A stretch of 64,000 nucleotides of DNA, taken from assembly GCF_025370935.1 (NCBI RefSeq), contig NC_133491.1, positions 11,966,858 through 12,030,857 of the forward strand, given 5' to 3'. The notes under the pieces are model-generated. The model did not search any database. It saw only the letters and a program-made list of their open reading frames with translations, and was not told the origin of the DNA. Position 1 is the stretch's first letter. Every line of letters starts with the position of its first letter. Below are positions 39,851 through 51,209 of this stretch, piece by piece. The stretch comes from Choristoneura fumiferana. Lineage: Eukaryota > Arthropoda > Insecta > Lepidoptera > Tortricidae. Both the position numbers and the translations under genes were made by a program.

Positions 39851-42800
39851 CAACTGATCGACATGTCTATGCGACTGCCTACCGAATCCATCGCTTACTG
39901 TGTAATCGGTGGTTCCTGATCTTTGAATGACCCTACCCGGAAGCCACTTCGCGTCCCCTTGATACTGTCGTATCCATACTTCGTCTCCCTGTTGTAAAGC
40001 GCGGCCCGAGTTTGTGCAACCGGCTACTTGTTTTCTTTGTGCATTAAGGACGTTTTTCTCGCAGTCCGGTCTAAGTGCATCTAATCTGGTGCGTACCTGC
40101 CTACCTAACATTAGCGACGCGGGGCTTTCGCCTGTCGTGCAATGCGGCGTATTCCGGTAGTGTAATAAAAAGGTGTTAAGGGCGGAATGAACATTAAGTT
40201 TTTGTCGCATTGCCTTTTTAATTACCCGTTTAACGGTACGGACCGAATTTTCTGCCGCGCCGTTGGACGCGGCGTGATACGGTGCCGTGAATACGTGTTC
40301 GATGCCGTTATTCGCCAAGAACAAAGAAAAATCTCTACTCGTAAACGGCGGCCCATTATCCGATACTAGTTGCTTCGGAAGACCCCATCGCGCGATAACT
40401 TCATTGAGTTTATCGATTGTATTAGTCGCGGAGGTTCCGATAACGGGGAATACTTCTAACCATTTGGTTCGTGCGTCAATCATAATCAGATAAGTTTTTC
40501 CAAAAAGGGGTCCCAAAAAATCAACATGTACTCGTGACCACGGCCGGGCCGGCCACGGCCACGGGCAGGGCGCGTGCCGCGGCGGCGCGTCCGCCTCGGC
40601 CGCGCACACGGCGCACCCGCGGCACAGCGCCTCAAGTGCCTCGTCAATGCCGGGCCACCACACGTAACTACGCGCGAACGCCTTTGTTTTCACTATCCCC
40701 ATGTGGCTTTCGTGTAATTCTTTGAGGACCCTATTTCGGCAACCCTCTGGTACGACTACCCGGTGCCCCCACATGACGCATCCTAGCTCTTCGTACAGTT
40801 CTCGTTTCCTATTAAAGAATGGTTGCACATTTTTTATTTCAACTTCGTCCGGCCAGCCCGACCGTATATACCCTAGCACTCGGCAAAGAATAGGATCGCG
40901 TTGTGTTTGTTTTTTTACCTCATAATAGTCAAGTAATAATTCGTTACTTGCAAAATGTAAATACGTCTGCTCCGGCGGCGAGCCGTCCAATGAGTCAGCA
41001 TTTTTAACTGGTACCGGCAGCCGCGACAAGCCGTCCGCGCCGTTTGCGTCCGTGCGAATGTACTCGATGTCATACGTGTACGCAGATAACTTAATCGCCC
41101 ACCGTTGCAATCGACTCGCTACCATCGACGGAATACCTTGTTTGGGCCCAAAAATGCTAACTAGTGGCTTATGATCGGTTCTTAATGTGAATCGCCGGCC
41201 GTAAAGGAACTGATGTAATTTTTCTAAACTAAATACGATCGCTAACGCCTCCTTGTCTATTTGGGAATAGTTTCGTTCCGCGTCGTTCAATGAGCGCGAT
41301 ACATAAGCGACTGGGCGCTCCCGCGCCACTCCCGCGCCACCCGCGCCCGCGCAGCCCTCCTCCGGCTGAGTCAGGACTCCGCTTATGCCGCGGTTGCTGG
41401 CATCCGTAGTAAGAACCAGTGGCTTGTTTGGATCATAATGTTTTAAAACCTCAGCGCCAATCAACAATCCTTTCACTTTTTTAAACGATTTTTCGCAATA
41501 TTTGCTCCACTCCCAGGTGACCCCCTTCCTTAATAAATTGTATAAGGGCGATAAAATAGAACTCAAGTTCGGTACGAATCGAGCATAAAAGTTGACTACA
41601 CCTAAGAAAGACCTGAGTTCTGTCGTATTTTGCGGCCTGGGAATTTTTAGAATTCCATCGATTTTTGTTGGATCGACTTTAATACCGTCTTTCGATATGA
41701 TATAGCCTAAATATTGCACTTCCTCTAAAAGAAAAGTGCATTTGCTTTTCTTTAATTTTAGTCCGTGACTACGGATTCTTTCTAGAACTTTTTGTAATGT
41801 TACAAGATGCGTTTTAATATCTGCCGACCCTATGATGACATCATCTAAAAATACTTCTACCTGTGGAATATCTTTAAGTAAATTCGACATAATTCGCTGA
41901 AATATTCCCGGGCTAGACGACAACCCATAAACCAGTCTGTTATACCTAAATAACCCTCTGTGCGTATTTATCACGGTATACTGTTTAGATTCATCTAACT
42001 CGATCTGATTATAAGCCTGCGTCAAATCGATTTTTGAAAATATCCGGGCTCCGTTGAGTCTCACTAGTAGATCGTCAATTTTTGGCAAGGGATACCTATC
42101 GATCAGTAGGGCGGGGTTCAAGGTCACCTTGTAATCTGCACAAATCCGCAACCCCCCATCAGCTTTACGTACCGGTACGAGTGGCGTGGCCCACTCCGAC
42201 GTGTCAACGGGCTCGATGACCCCGCTGCGCAGCATCGCGTCCAGCTCGGCCTCAACGCGCTCGCGTAGCGCGTACGGCAGAGGCCGCGCGCGGCAGAACA
42301 CCGGCTGAGCCCCTTCGCGGACCCTGAGTGTCGCCTTGCCTCCAGTGAACCGTCCCAGACCATCGTCGAATACCTCCTTATACCTGCCGAGTAATGCATG
42401 CAAGTCACCATTAATTGCCTCGTTATGAAAAACTGGGATTTGGATACCTAGTTCTGTTAACCAATGTCGACCCAGTAGTGATGTGGTACCCCCATCGATA
42501 ACAAAGAGTTCTAATTTTTTTGATCTGTTTTGATACCTAACTATCGGTCTTATCACACCTAAAGGCCGTACGCGGCTCCCGTCGTAAAACTTTAATACTA
42601 GGTCGAAAGGTTCGATTACCCTCCGCTTGAAGTATTTATCGTAAGTGTCCCTACTTATGCACGACACTGCCGAGCCAGTATCGACCTCCATGTTAATTGT
42701 TTCACTATCTACACACAATGACAAACTTACCGGTTTGTAACCGTTCAAACAAAGATGATATAAATCTTCTTCGACGTCCGACGTCGACGTTTGTTCATCA

Positions 42801-43768
42801 TCATGCGGAGTCTCGCTGCCCTCTGCCTGGACGTGATACACCGAGCGACGCGGGCGCCGCGCGCGCGCACCTGCCGCACGGTTGCCGCTACCCGAATCCC
42901 GGGCGCCGCTACCCGGACCCCGGGGCCCGCTGCCCGAACCACGAGCGCTGCTGGCTGAGTTGCCACGGGTCATTCTAGCTGGACACACCCGCTTTAAATG
43001 ACCCACCTCCCCACATTTATTACATACAAAGTCTTTGTAAGGGCACTGTGTGTCTCGGTGGCCTAGTCGCCCGCATACTGCACACATGATCCTATTGCTT
43101 ATTGTGTTCTGATTTGTGCCATTCACACTGTTCAGTGCTTGTCCGCCACGTGGTTGTGCCGACGAGAACGAGTTCACAGTTGCGGGTCTCGCTCCTCCAT
43201 CGGTCCTCTCGCTTACACCTGGGCGTTCTACCATAGCTGCGTCCTTTTCGGCGGCTTCCAGTGAAAGAGCTAGACGCACCGCCTTTTTATAGGTTAGGTC
43301 GTGTTCCGCAAAAAGACGTTGTTTAATGGTATCGCTCCTCAACCCACACGTGAACTGATCCCGAATATTTTCTTCTAATGCTGAGCCGAACTCACAAAAC
43401 TTGGCGAGTTTTTTAAGATCAGTCAAAAACTGCGACACCGTTTCTTCACCTCCCTGTCGCCTTTGCCGCAATCGATATCGTTCGGCCATAAAAGATGGTT
43501 TTGGTTCCATATGATTTCGCATAATTTCAATCACCTCTGTGTAGGACATCTCTGCCGGTTTTTTAGGGCACGATATAGTGCTCAGTAGCTCATAAGCTTC
43601 CTCCCCCATAACCGCTATGAGTGTCGGCAATTGCATTTCCGCTTTAATCTCGTTCACTTTAAAGTACATTGCTAATCTTTCCACGTACATAGTCCAGTTA
43701 CCCGCAGCCACTTCAAATTCGCCGATTCTTCCTACTGACATTGCAGATAATAATTTGGCACACCACAC
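39743..43768 (-). CDS. Gypsy gag-pol polyprotein (1341 codons)
   Basis: The polyprotein copies and integrates the element. In order: capsid-like Gag (about 25-180); two CCHC zinc knuckles (C229-C242 and C249-C262); protease with VDTGSA (active Asp 363); reverse transcriptase with SKIDLTQAYNQI (Asp 581) and FLDD (Asp 642-643, Phe instead of the common Tyr); RNase H with Asp 789, Glu 840 and Asp 865; and integrase with a His/Cys zinc site (H1019, H1022, C1052, C1055) and a D1083, D1137, E1173 triad in DD35E spacing. A GPY/F-like end (LMLGRQVRTRLDALRP) follows. Translation probably starts at Met10 (43741), 80 bases after the LTR. The frame is uninterrupted up to about residue 1310, where a one-base shift misdirects the C-terminus. 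All catalytic residues are present, so it is young. Confidence 0.93.
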   Translation of the reverse strand: MWCAKLLSAMSVGRIGEFEVAAGNWTMYVERLAMYFKVNEIKAEMQLPTLIAVMGEEAYELLSTISCPKKPAEMSYTEVIEIMRNHMEPKPSFMAERYRLRQRRQGGEETVSQFLTDLKKLAKFCEFGSALEENIRDQFTCGLRSDTIKQRLFAEHDLTYKKAVRLALSLEAAEKDAAMVERPGVSERTDGGARPATVNSFSSAQPRGGQALNSVNGTNQNTISNRIMCAVCGRLGHRDTQCPYKDFVCNKCGEVGHLKRVCPARMTRGNSASSARGSGSGPRGPGSGARDSGSGNRAAGARARRPRRSVYHVQAEGSETPHDDEQTSTSDVEEDLYHLCLNGYKPVSLSLCVDSETINMEVDTGSAVSCISRDTYDKYFKRRVIEPFDLVLKFYDGSRVRPLGVIRPIVRYQNRSKKLELFVIDGGTTSLLGRHWLTELGIQIPVFHNEAINGDLHALLGRYKEVFDDGLGRFTGGKATLRVREGAQPVFCRARPLPYALRERVEAELDAMLRSGVIEPVDTSEWATPLVPVRKADGGLRICADYKVTLNPALLIDRYPLPKIDDLLVRLNGARIFSKIDLTQAYNQIELDESKQYTVINTHRGLFRYNRLVYGLSSSPGIFQRIMSNLLKDIPQVEVFLDDVIIGSADIKTHLVTLQKVLERIRSHGLKLKKSKCTFLLEEVQYLGYIISKDGIKVDPTKIDGILKIPRPQNTTELRSFLGVVNFYARFVPNLSSILSPLYNLLRKGVTWEWSKYCEKSFKKVKGLLIGAEVLKHYDPNKPLVLTTDASNRGISGVLTQPEEGCAGAGGAGVARERPVAYVSRSLNDAERNYSQIDKEALAIVFSLEKLHQFLYGRRFTLRTDHKPLVSIFGPKQGIPSMVASRLQRWAIKLSAYTYDIEYIRTDANGADGLSRLPVPVKNADSLDGSPPEQTYLHFASNELLLDYYEVKKQTQRDPILCRVLGYIRSGWPDEVEIKNVQPFFNRKRELYEELGCVMWGHRVVVPEGCRNRVLKELHESHMGIVKTKAFARSYVWWPGIDEALEALCRGCAVCAAEADAPPRHAPCPWPWPARPWSRVHVDFLGPLFGKTYLIMIDARTKWLEVFPVIGTSATNTIDKLNEVIARWGLPKQLVSDNGPPFTSRDFSLFLANNGIEHVFTAPYHAASNGAAENSVRTVKRVIKKAMRQKLNVHSALNTFLLHYRNTPHCTTGESPASLMLGRQVRTRLDALRPDCEKNVLNAQRKQVAGCTNSGRALQQGDEVWIRQYQGDAKWLPGRVIQRSGTTDYTVSDGFGRQSHRHVDQLRRRSSMLICPSDPLSADQGRRRGVTHDLTTRLRLH

Positions 43769-43800
43769 TACTAAACACCATGCAATAGTTCCGAATATTC

Positions 43801-43820
43801 CGATAATCCTCGAACGCCAA
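43801..43820 (-). promoter_or_regulatory. Gypsy tRNA primer-binding site
   Basis: TTGGCGTTCGAGGATTATCG on the minus strand begins right after the LTR. TGG is the complement of the tRNA CCA end. I do not assign the tRNA species. Confidence 0.6.
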
Positions 43821-43930
43821 TGTAGTGTCTACGTAAATAAAAGGCACACGTCCGTACACTAGGCTGTTTATTTAGAGACTAACTCCACAGAGGGCGCAGC
43901 ACTCATGCGCTTTATAATGCAAACATTACA
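43821..43930 (-). repeat. Gypsy 5' LTR, 110 bp
   Basis: On the minus strand it starts TGTAATGTTTGC, has TATAAAG about 12 bases in and AATAAA in the middle, and ends GACACTACA. The TGTA...TACA outer bases are inverted as in LTRs. Boundaries rest on the primer-binding site on one side and the A/B empty-site comparison on the other, since the second LTR is not available. Confidence 0.75.
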
Positions 43931-44934
43931 GCAACCAAGATAGCCTGCATGTTTCGACACTGTGTACGAGCAAGTGTGATGAAAAAAATCATGTATTTCT
44001 TTTATAGAGACATTAATGGAACACTATTGTTAACATTATAACAGAAGAATTTCAACATGAAATTGAAAAAGAAAACTGAACTGAAATTATCAAATTAGAA
44101 ATTGTTATCCATTCATTGTTCATTGCATATGTCTATTTGACATTTTCAACTGCCCGAAAGTTAATTGGAAGAGATCGCTCTTTAACTTAATGCCGCCTAT
44201 TGTTTATGTTGTGTACAAATATATGTATGTATATTGGAAGTCGATAAGTGAGAAGTCACTATGACAGGTCAAAAAATGCCATGAAAATTCCGCTCTCTGA
44301 TGATTACCACCGCTCAGGATACCAACAACTCAAGGAGAGTTACTGGGGTGATGCCGGCCTTTAAAACAAGTATAATCCTTTTTTTGCTGTCGTCGATCAA
44401 CTAAGAGGGACAACCATTTGACCACTTTTCGCCCATAAAAGTTCATCATTATCATCATATCAAACTCAGGACGTCCACTTTTGGACATAGTCCTCCCCCA
44501 TAAACCTCCAGTGCCTTCAGTTGAAAGCAGTCTGCAAACACCGTGAACCCGCGGCTGAAAGTTATAAACAAAGCCACGAGATGAGATTCTTCATCTTTGT
44601 CTGATACGTCATTATTACTATCTCGCTCCTTTTCTGTAAAATTAATTTATCTCGTCGCGTTGGCTTTGCTTTAGATAGAATAATATTAAAAATGTAAAAG
44701 CTGGAACTAACTGTTCTGTGTACAGTAATGGCCACAAATCTCTTACCTGTCGTAAAGTTGAGACTCCATTGTCAGCTAAATGCAAGCGGACAAGCTTAAT
44801 AACTAATTTTTTACAACAAACCACCGTGTGTGTGAAAAGCAAATAAGTCCATAAAACAAAAACAAAATTAGAATTGAAACAAATTGGAGCCACTAGGTAA
44901 ACATAGCTTTTTCGGAAAAAAAGTGGCCTCTCTC

Positions 44935-45255
44935 TGACGCAGAGGATTGTGGGTTCAAATATACGACTAAATATTCTATGAATATTTCAAGCATCTACCT
45001 GTTGCCGTTATTAATAGGTATCAAGGCAAAAAACGGCAAAAAAAACAGGTTTGTTGTTTAGGAGCCCCCCTTGAATATTTTTTTTCTCATTTTAGTATTA
45101 AGCTATAGCAGCAATAGAAATACATAATCTGTGAAAATTTCAACTGCCTAGCTATCACGGTTCATGAGATAGAGCCTGGTGACAGACGGACAGCGGAGTC
45201 TTAGTAGGTAATAGTAAATAGGGTCCCGTTTTTACCCTTTGGGTACAGAATCTTA
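44935..45255 (+). repeat. Repeat family F (block B)
   Basis: Counterpart of 22930-23250, with a few indels near 45085. Confidence 0.7.
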
Positions 45256-45289
45256 AGAAGAGCGACATTATCATCATCATCATCATCAT

Positions 45290-45633
45290 CATGTCAGCCG
45301 AAAGACGTCCACTGCTGGACATAGGCCTCTCCCAAGGCTTTCCACTCAGACCGGTCTTGTGCTTTCCGCATCCACCGCGATCCCGCGATCTTAACCAAGT
45401 CGTCGCTCCATCTTGTTGGAGGCCTACCGACAGCTCATCTCCCGGTCCGCGGACGCCATTCGAGAACCTTCTGACCCCATCGGCCATCAGTCCTGCGAGC
45501 AATGTGCCCCACCTACTGCCACTTTAGTTGCGCAATTCTTCGGGCTATGTCGGTAACTTTAGTTCTACTCCGGATATCATCATTTCTAATTCTATCCCGC
45601 AGAGAAACCCCGAGCGACATGTTGCTGTTTTCA
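45290..45633 (-). pseudogene. RTE-like LINE, C-terminal fragment (block B)
   Basis: The same fragment as 23254-23590. It keeps about 21 bases (near 45461-45481) that block A lacks and a longer ATGATG tail (45270-45293). The frameshift between the two conserved parts is shared, so it predates the duplication or allele split. Confidence 0.7.
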
Positions 45634-45830
45634 AATTGTATCCAATCTAAGCTCGTCTTTGATCTGGGTTTCAAATATAAGTATCTGCATATTATAAACA
45701 TTATGACTAACCTCGAGCTATTTATAAAAGAAGAACCAATTGAAATCACTTGATTATGATTCTAACTAGTTCCATTTATACATGAGTCAAGTATAGAAGT
45801 GATTCTTTTAAACCACTTTGGAATGTTCAG

Positions 45831-46273
45831 ATGGTTATTATCATCATACCAGCCGTTGGAGGCCCACTGATGGACATAATACGTCTGCCGGAAGATCGGA
45901 TACACGCTGAGGGTGTTCCAGCTGCATTCGCGCCACAACGTACACTTCAGCTCGTTTGTGGTGCGTGTGCCGCGGCTGCTGATGGGGACCATCGCGAGTG
46001 CTGCCTTCTGGCCGAAAGACGTGTTCCGGCGGTTCCGGGGCACCATGCCGCAGATGAATGCGACGATGGGGACGGTGACTCAACGGCGTCACGCCGTTTT
46101 TTCACCAAATTAGTTTTAAATATTATTGATTATAAATATGTATGTTTAGTCCGTAAGGTGGGGCATCCACAGTGTGGTGACCCGTGCCCACCTTTCCGGG
46201 TGTCCCATCTTAGCCTCGCAGTGGCCTTAACTACGTCCACGATGGATTTTTAGAGCGCAGGTTGGTGTTTCGG
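45831..46273. repeat. GC-richer repeat body (block B)
   Basis: Counterpart of 23788-24230. Confidence 0.4.
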
Positions 46274-46520
46274 AGTCGATCCGTCCTTTTAACGCCTAAA
46301 ATGCTGCGCTCCATAGTGTAATGAAATTTCTACACGGGGTAGCGGGTCGCTGCAGGTGAGGAATTAAACCAAAGTTTGGGGTCAACAAGATGTTTTATTT
46401 CTAAGGATACTCACAATTATCCCGCTCCATCAACCATACATACACTGTGTATAATTAAAATCCTACTTCCTTATGAAAACTAAGGGTCGTGAATGCAATT
46501 GGCCAGTGATCTGTGATTAC

Positions 46521-46913
46521 TTAACTATCTAAATAATCTAAATAGAAGGTATCTCCTATACCTCGGCTCTGAAGCTGCCAAACCTGGCTGCAGGCCACTG
46601 TGAGCCACTCTAGGACGCCGTCTCGTGCCCGACGTCCCAGCGCCACCGACAGTAAACCACGCTGGGCAGGCCAACAGGCCTTCAGCTTGGACTTCTGAAT
46701 TTCTGTCAAGGACCATGTCTGAGCACCGTAAGTTAGAATGGGCAGTATACACATGTCAATGAGTTTCCACTTAAGTGTCAAGAGAAGGTTGCCCTTTAAC
46801 AGCTCCTTCATAGACCAGAAGCTCTTCCAGGCGTTATCGATGCGTCTTTTGAACTCTTTGTCTTGTTTGTTGCTAAAAGAAACTATCTGCCTCAAGTAAA
46901 TATACTTATCGAC
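46521..46913 (-). pseudogene. RTE-like LINE, RT C-terminal part (block B)
   Basis: Counterpart of 24478-24870, with seven or so substitutions by eye. ILPILTYGAQTWSLTE is identical. Confidence 0.75.
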
Positions 46914-47191
46914 ATAATGAATTTATTATTATTATTATTATTATTATAGGCCTTCCCCATATACCTCCAGTTGTATCGGTTGGAAGCGGCCTGCGTCCAC
47001 AGTGAAACTGAGGCTTTAACCAGACACTTTATGTACGCACTCGGAATCCTAATCGTTTTAATCACTTCTTTCTCTCACATTCACTTGGTGTAGGATCAGT
47101 GTAGAAAGAGACGGTGAAAGCGATTGCAAGCACCCGTGCGTTACACAATAAATTTTCAGGTCATCCGTCCATTTCGTTTGTGGATGTCTTA

Positions 47192-47420
47192 GAGCGTTTT
47201 CACATTATCTGATCCAATTATCTTTCACTTTGTCACACCGATATGTTGGCGACACCATCGGACGCATGACAGCGCAGAGCCCGATTCGTGGCGGGCATTT
47301 TGAGCCGGCCGTATGGGAACGATTTTGTCGGAAATATGTGAAAACAGCACATGGTGTCGGCTATCGGGTGTTCCATCGTCGTCTAATACCGATATCGGAT
47401 CGGATAATGTGATAACGCTT
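47192..47420. mobile_element. MITE with TTA target duplication (block B)
   Basis: Counterpart of 25142-25371; one terminal base differs (AGAGCG). Confidence 0.75.
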
Positions 47421-47823
47421 TTACGCTGCGCTTGACGATTCACGGTCTCCTCTATGGCCTGCCCATTACCACTTCAACGAACTTATGCGCTTTGCTATGT
47501 CGGTCATTGTCGGTAACCCTCGTTCTTCTACTATACACGTTATCTCCCCATTTCCGTACGTACGTACGTAGTTTCTATTTTTTTCTCAAAGACGAAATTC
47601 CACGCTCATTACCTTTTTAACGATGGGACAGAGGTATTAAAGAAAGTTCAAGCTCTTTTGTAACTCTGGTAACCTTAACAGGGTAACTTTTTAAAACTTT
47701 TTTTATTACTCATCAAAGGCACTTTGGCGTAGCGAAAGGTTTATCAATTTAAGTTCCCTGAGGTAATATTAAAAAGATATTTACGGTTACTACAGCGCGG
47801 TATAACGGCGGAGTACTTAAAAC

Positions 47824-50063
47824 TAGGGCATGGATACCGGTATTCGGTATTACCGAAAAACCGGGATACCGGTCATTTTTTCCCCTCTTTTAATACCGGT
47901 ATTAAATATCTACAAAACCGGTTTTTCGGTATTTTGACTTGTGCTTAAAATAGTAATAGTCGACTTTAATTTCAAACAAGAAAGCACTTTTAATAACTTG
48001 TCTTCAGAGTCTTCAGACTTATGGCTTTTGAAGTTACTTACCTACCTCTTAATCTACTTTCAAATTTCAAATTTACCGCGCACAAGTTTGCTTTGCTTAT
48101 TTGTAGTGTAAGCTTTCTCGAAGTTGGACCTACCTAACTGGACCGTTTGTCCCAGGTATACATAGTCGTCAACAACTTCGAGCGCAGGGCCCCCAACTAT
48201 TGCGGGAGTTGGGACAACATGGACATTAGTTAGACATGACTTTCGTCTTGCCCGTGTTCATTTTTAGGCCAACTCGGTCGGAAACTGCTGAGGTCGGCGA
48301 GCATAGCACTGAAGTCTTCAATGGTCTTAGTCATGACTACAATATCGTCGGCGAATCGAAGGCGAGTGAAGTACCCGCCATTAATGTTGATGCCTCGTCC
48401 TTTCCAGTCCAGAACCTTAAAAGCATCCTCCAATGCAACGGTGAACAGTTTCGGAGCGATCACATCTCCTTGTCTGACTCCACGCTGCAGAGGAATAGGC
48501 TTCGTGCTCTGGTCATGTAATCGGACGGACATAGTGCCGTTTTTGTACAGACACTAGACACTTCAACACTTCGATATACCGGTAGTAAACTGCACCTCTG
48601 GAGAGCCTGCATCACAGCCCAAGTCTCGATCGAATCGAAGGCTTTCTCGTAGTCCATAAGTGCAAGGCAAAGGGGGAAGTTATACCCTTCGGTCTTCTGT
48701 ATAACCTGCCGCAACGTACATGTGGTCTACGGTACTATAGGTTTTCGGAAGCCGGCTTGTTCGGGAGGCTGGAAATCGTCAAACCTGCTTGCGAGACGAT
48801 TTGTGATGACCCTGAGAAACAGCTTGTAAACATGGCTCAGAAGTGAGATGGGTCTATAATTCTTCAGCAAGGTGTTATCACCTTTTTTGATGATGAGCAC
48901 CACACTGTCTTCTGTTCCATGCTTTCGGTGTTCCCCCTTGGTGGAGGACGGAACTAAACGGCGTCTTAAGGTCCTTAAGGACTGGTTTACCACCCGCCTT
49001 CAAGAGTTCGGCTGTAATTTCATCGTCACCCGGGGCTTTGTCATTCTTAAGCTATTTGAGGGCCATACTAATCTCGTACAGGCTGAAGTATGGGATGTCT
49101 TCGTGATAGTGTCGGGTTAATCTAGCCCTCGGGTCTTTAGCTAGATTTTCGACGGGCGTTCTGGTTGTCGTGTCGCTATCCATAAAACCTCTCGTTTTCC
49201 CCCAACAGCTCAGGTTTGGATGAAATGATTCTGCCGTCGTCGGTCTTCAACTTCATTAACCGGCTTTGACTTACAGACAGATCCCTGGTAAACACCTTAG
49301 AGTCTCTGATACGCTCAATAGCCTCTTCAATGCTATTTATTAGTATTAAATCGGCGTACATCGCGCTTCAGAGATTTTGAGATCTGCCTATTGAACTGCT
49401 GATAGCGACAATTAAGCGTCACCAGAAACCTGTAGCAGCATCTCACGCCTCACCTTCATGAGCCTAAGGCCAGAGCGCGAGAGCTTATTGGTTCTAGTAC
49501 GGCGGGTTTTGAAGAAGTTAGATCCGATCGTATGGACAGCTTCCACAAACCCGTCGTTGTAATCGTCCACGTCGCTACCTAGGCATTCGAAATGGTTTTG
49601 AAGTTTGAGCTGAAAGCTCTCGGGGTTTTGGAGCTGATCTGGTTCCGGGCGGAGCGTAGATTTCATCAGTAGAGACCTTTCAAGCTTGAACTGGATATTT
49701 AATGAGCCTCGTACAAGCAAAAGAAATTATGCGAAAATTTAGTTGGGAACTAATAATCGGTGAAACAATTTTCACCGAAGCATTAGAGAATCCAATTACA
49801 TATTATATAAGTATTAGTTAACAATTAACTTATGCTTTTTTTTATTTTAATACTTGCTCATTAAAAGGGAAGTTTATTAAATCTTGCTTTTCATGTATAT
49901 TGGTTATATTTCAACAAAACAGACTTATACAGAAAGAAAGAAAAATAAAGGGAAAATATGGAAAATACCGAAAAATTACCGAAATACCGGGATACCGGTT
50001 TTCAAAATTTGAATACCGGAATAATACCGGTATTGCCATCAAGCCCAATACCGCATAGCCCTA
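47824..50063. mobile_element. hAT-like element, 2240 bp, present only in block B
   Basis: Ends TAGGGCATGGATACCGGTAT and, reversed, TAGGGCTATGCGGTATTGGG. The 8-bp duplication CTTAAAAC flanks it (47816-47823, 50064-50071). Block A shows the empty site with one CTTAAAAC at 25771-25778. Sub-terminal regions are packed with ATACCGG/CCGGTAT motifs on both sides, likely transposase-binding repeats. No transposase is seen. The interior is mainly an RTE LINE fragment. Confidence 0.9.
48117..49720 (-). pseudogene. RTE-like LINE fragment carried inside the hAT-like element
   Basis: In order on the minus strand: a post-endonuclease linker (NPESFQLKLQNHFECLGSDV, FFKTRR); reverse-transcriptase motifs LKNYRPISLLSHVYKLFLRV, PPEQAGFRK, LALMDYEKAFDSIETWAV, PLQRGVRQGDVIAPKLFTVA and LRFADDIVVM; then KMNTGKTKVMSN and a LGxxNFEK-like end. 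Several frameshifts split it into frames. The 5' endonuclease and the 3' end are missing. The RT catalytic FADD is intact in its fragment. Confidence 0.85.
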
Positions 50064-50106
50064 CTTAAAACGTACTAAAGCTAGTTACTTGGAGTACGAC
50101 CAGTTT

Positions 50107-50543
50107 AAAAGAAACCGGGCAAGTGCGAGTCGGACGGTTCCGTAAAATAATTAAAAATATTTTTATTATAATATGATGTAACTAAAAATGTATGCTTGTC
50201 ACAATTTTTTCTTTTTTTTTCTTTATCTTTTCCTTTTTTTTCCTTTGTGCTGTAAGACGTTGCTTCGTACCAAATCTCAAGATTCTGAGTTCACGGGAAG
50301 TACCCTGTAGGTTTTGATTCCCTTGCGAGTGTCGAAAATTCGCAGCATAAACGGCTGTATCTTTTGAAGTTTGATTTTTTTACAGCTCCAAGGGACAGTA
50401 GACCTGAGTATTTGATATGAATTTCAGCTTGATACCTTCACGCGTTTCTGAGAAAAAGGGTCTTAACAGACAGACAGACGTACAACAAAGTGATCCTATG
50501 AGTGTTCCGTTTTTTCCTTTTGAGGTAGGTACAGAACCTTAAA
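50107..50543 (+). repeat. Dispersed repeat family D (block B)
   Basis: Counterpart of 25815-26245. Confidence 0.6.
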
Positions 50544-50580
50544 AAATTAACACATTTATGCACGTCAGTGATCATTTATG

Positions 50581-50695
50581 ACCATCGGGTAGCAAAGTGG
50601 TTAAAGAACCTGATCATGAAGTTTGAGGTCCCGGATTCGATCCCCGGTCAGGCCAGATATTTGTATGAATAATTTTATGTAGGTAATTATATGTA
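50581..50695 (+). mobile_element. SINE family B, truncated (block B)
   Basis: Counterpart of 26282-26400; its B-box-like GGATTCGATCCC is slightly better kept. Confidence 0.65.
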
Positions 50696-50721
50696 TTAGG
50701 TAAGTGAGCAAAAAAAAACCG

Positions 50722-50983
50722 TTGTGGCCGAGCGGTTTGACCTATGGCCTCTCAAGCAGAGGAACGTGGGTTCAAACCTATCGGTTCGCACCTCTGAGTT
50801 TTTCGAAATTCATGTGCGAAATTAACGGGCTTTACGGTGAAGGAAAACATCGTGAGGAAACCTGCATAAACCTGCGAAGTTCGATGGTGTATGTGAGGTT
50901 CCCAATGCGCACTGGGCCCTCGTGGAAACGACGGCCCAAGCCCTGTCATTCTGAGAGGAGGCCTGTACCCAGGGAGGTAGGTG
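50722..50983 (+). mobile_element. SINE family A (block B)
   Basis: Counterpart of 26428-26680, with the same internal deletion, so the two are one insertion event. Confidence 0.75.
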
Positions 50984-51209
50984 AGTAAACTTGACCCAAT
51001 AAAGTAAATCTTTTTCGTCAGCGGCCAACTTACGAAACTTTTTTTCTTCACGCTGTTTGCTTTGATATATTCTTACCACTTCTGCCAATTGTGCATAACA
51101 GTCAAGCGGTTATAACGCCGATTTAATTTTTTATTTATTTATTCAGAAAGATTTGTCATGAGGATTTAGTACCCATATAATATCGTGGGGAGCGCTTAAA
51201 TGAATTGTT

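Larger units (their letters stand above)
39498..43930 (-). mobile_element. Gypsy LTR retrotransposon, mag-like, incomplete at the 3' side
   Basis: From right to left: 5' LTR (43821-43930), a primer-binding site starting TGGCG immediately after it, a short leader, one long gag-pol frame, and a shifted C-terminal tail ending at 39498. One continuous gag-pol ORF and a very short LTR suit the mag lineage as I know it. No envelope gene is present. The outer LTR edge coincides with the start of block B. Confidence 0.88.
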
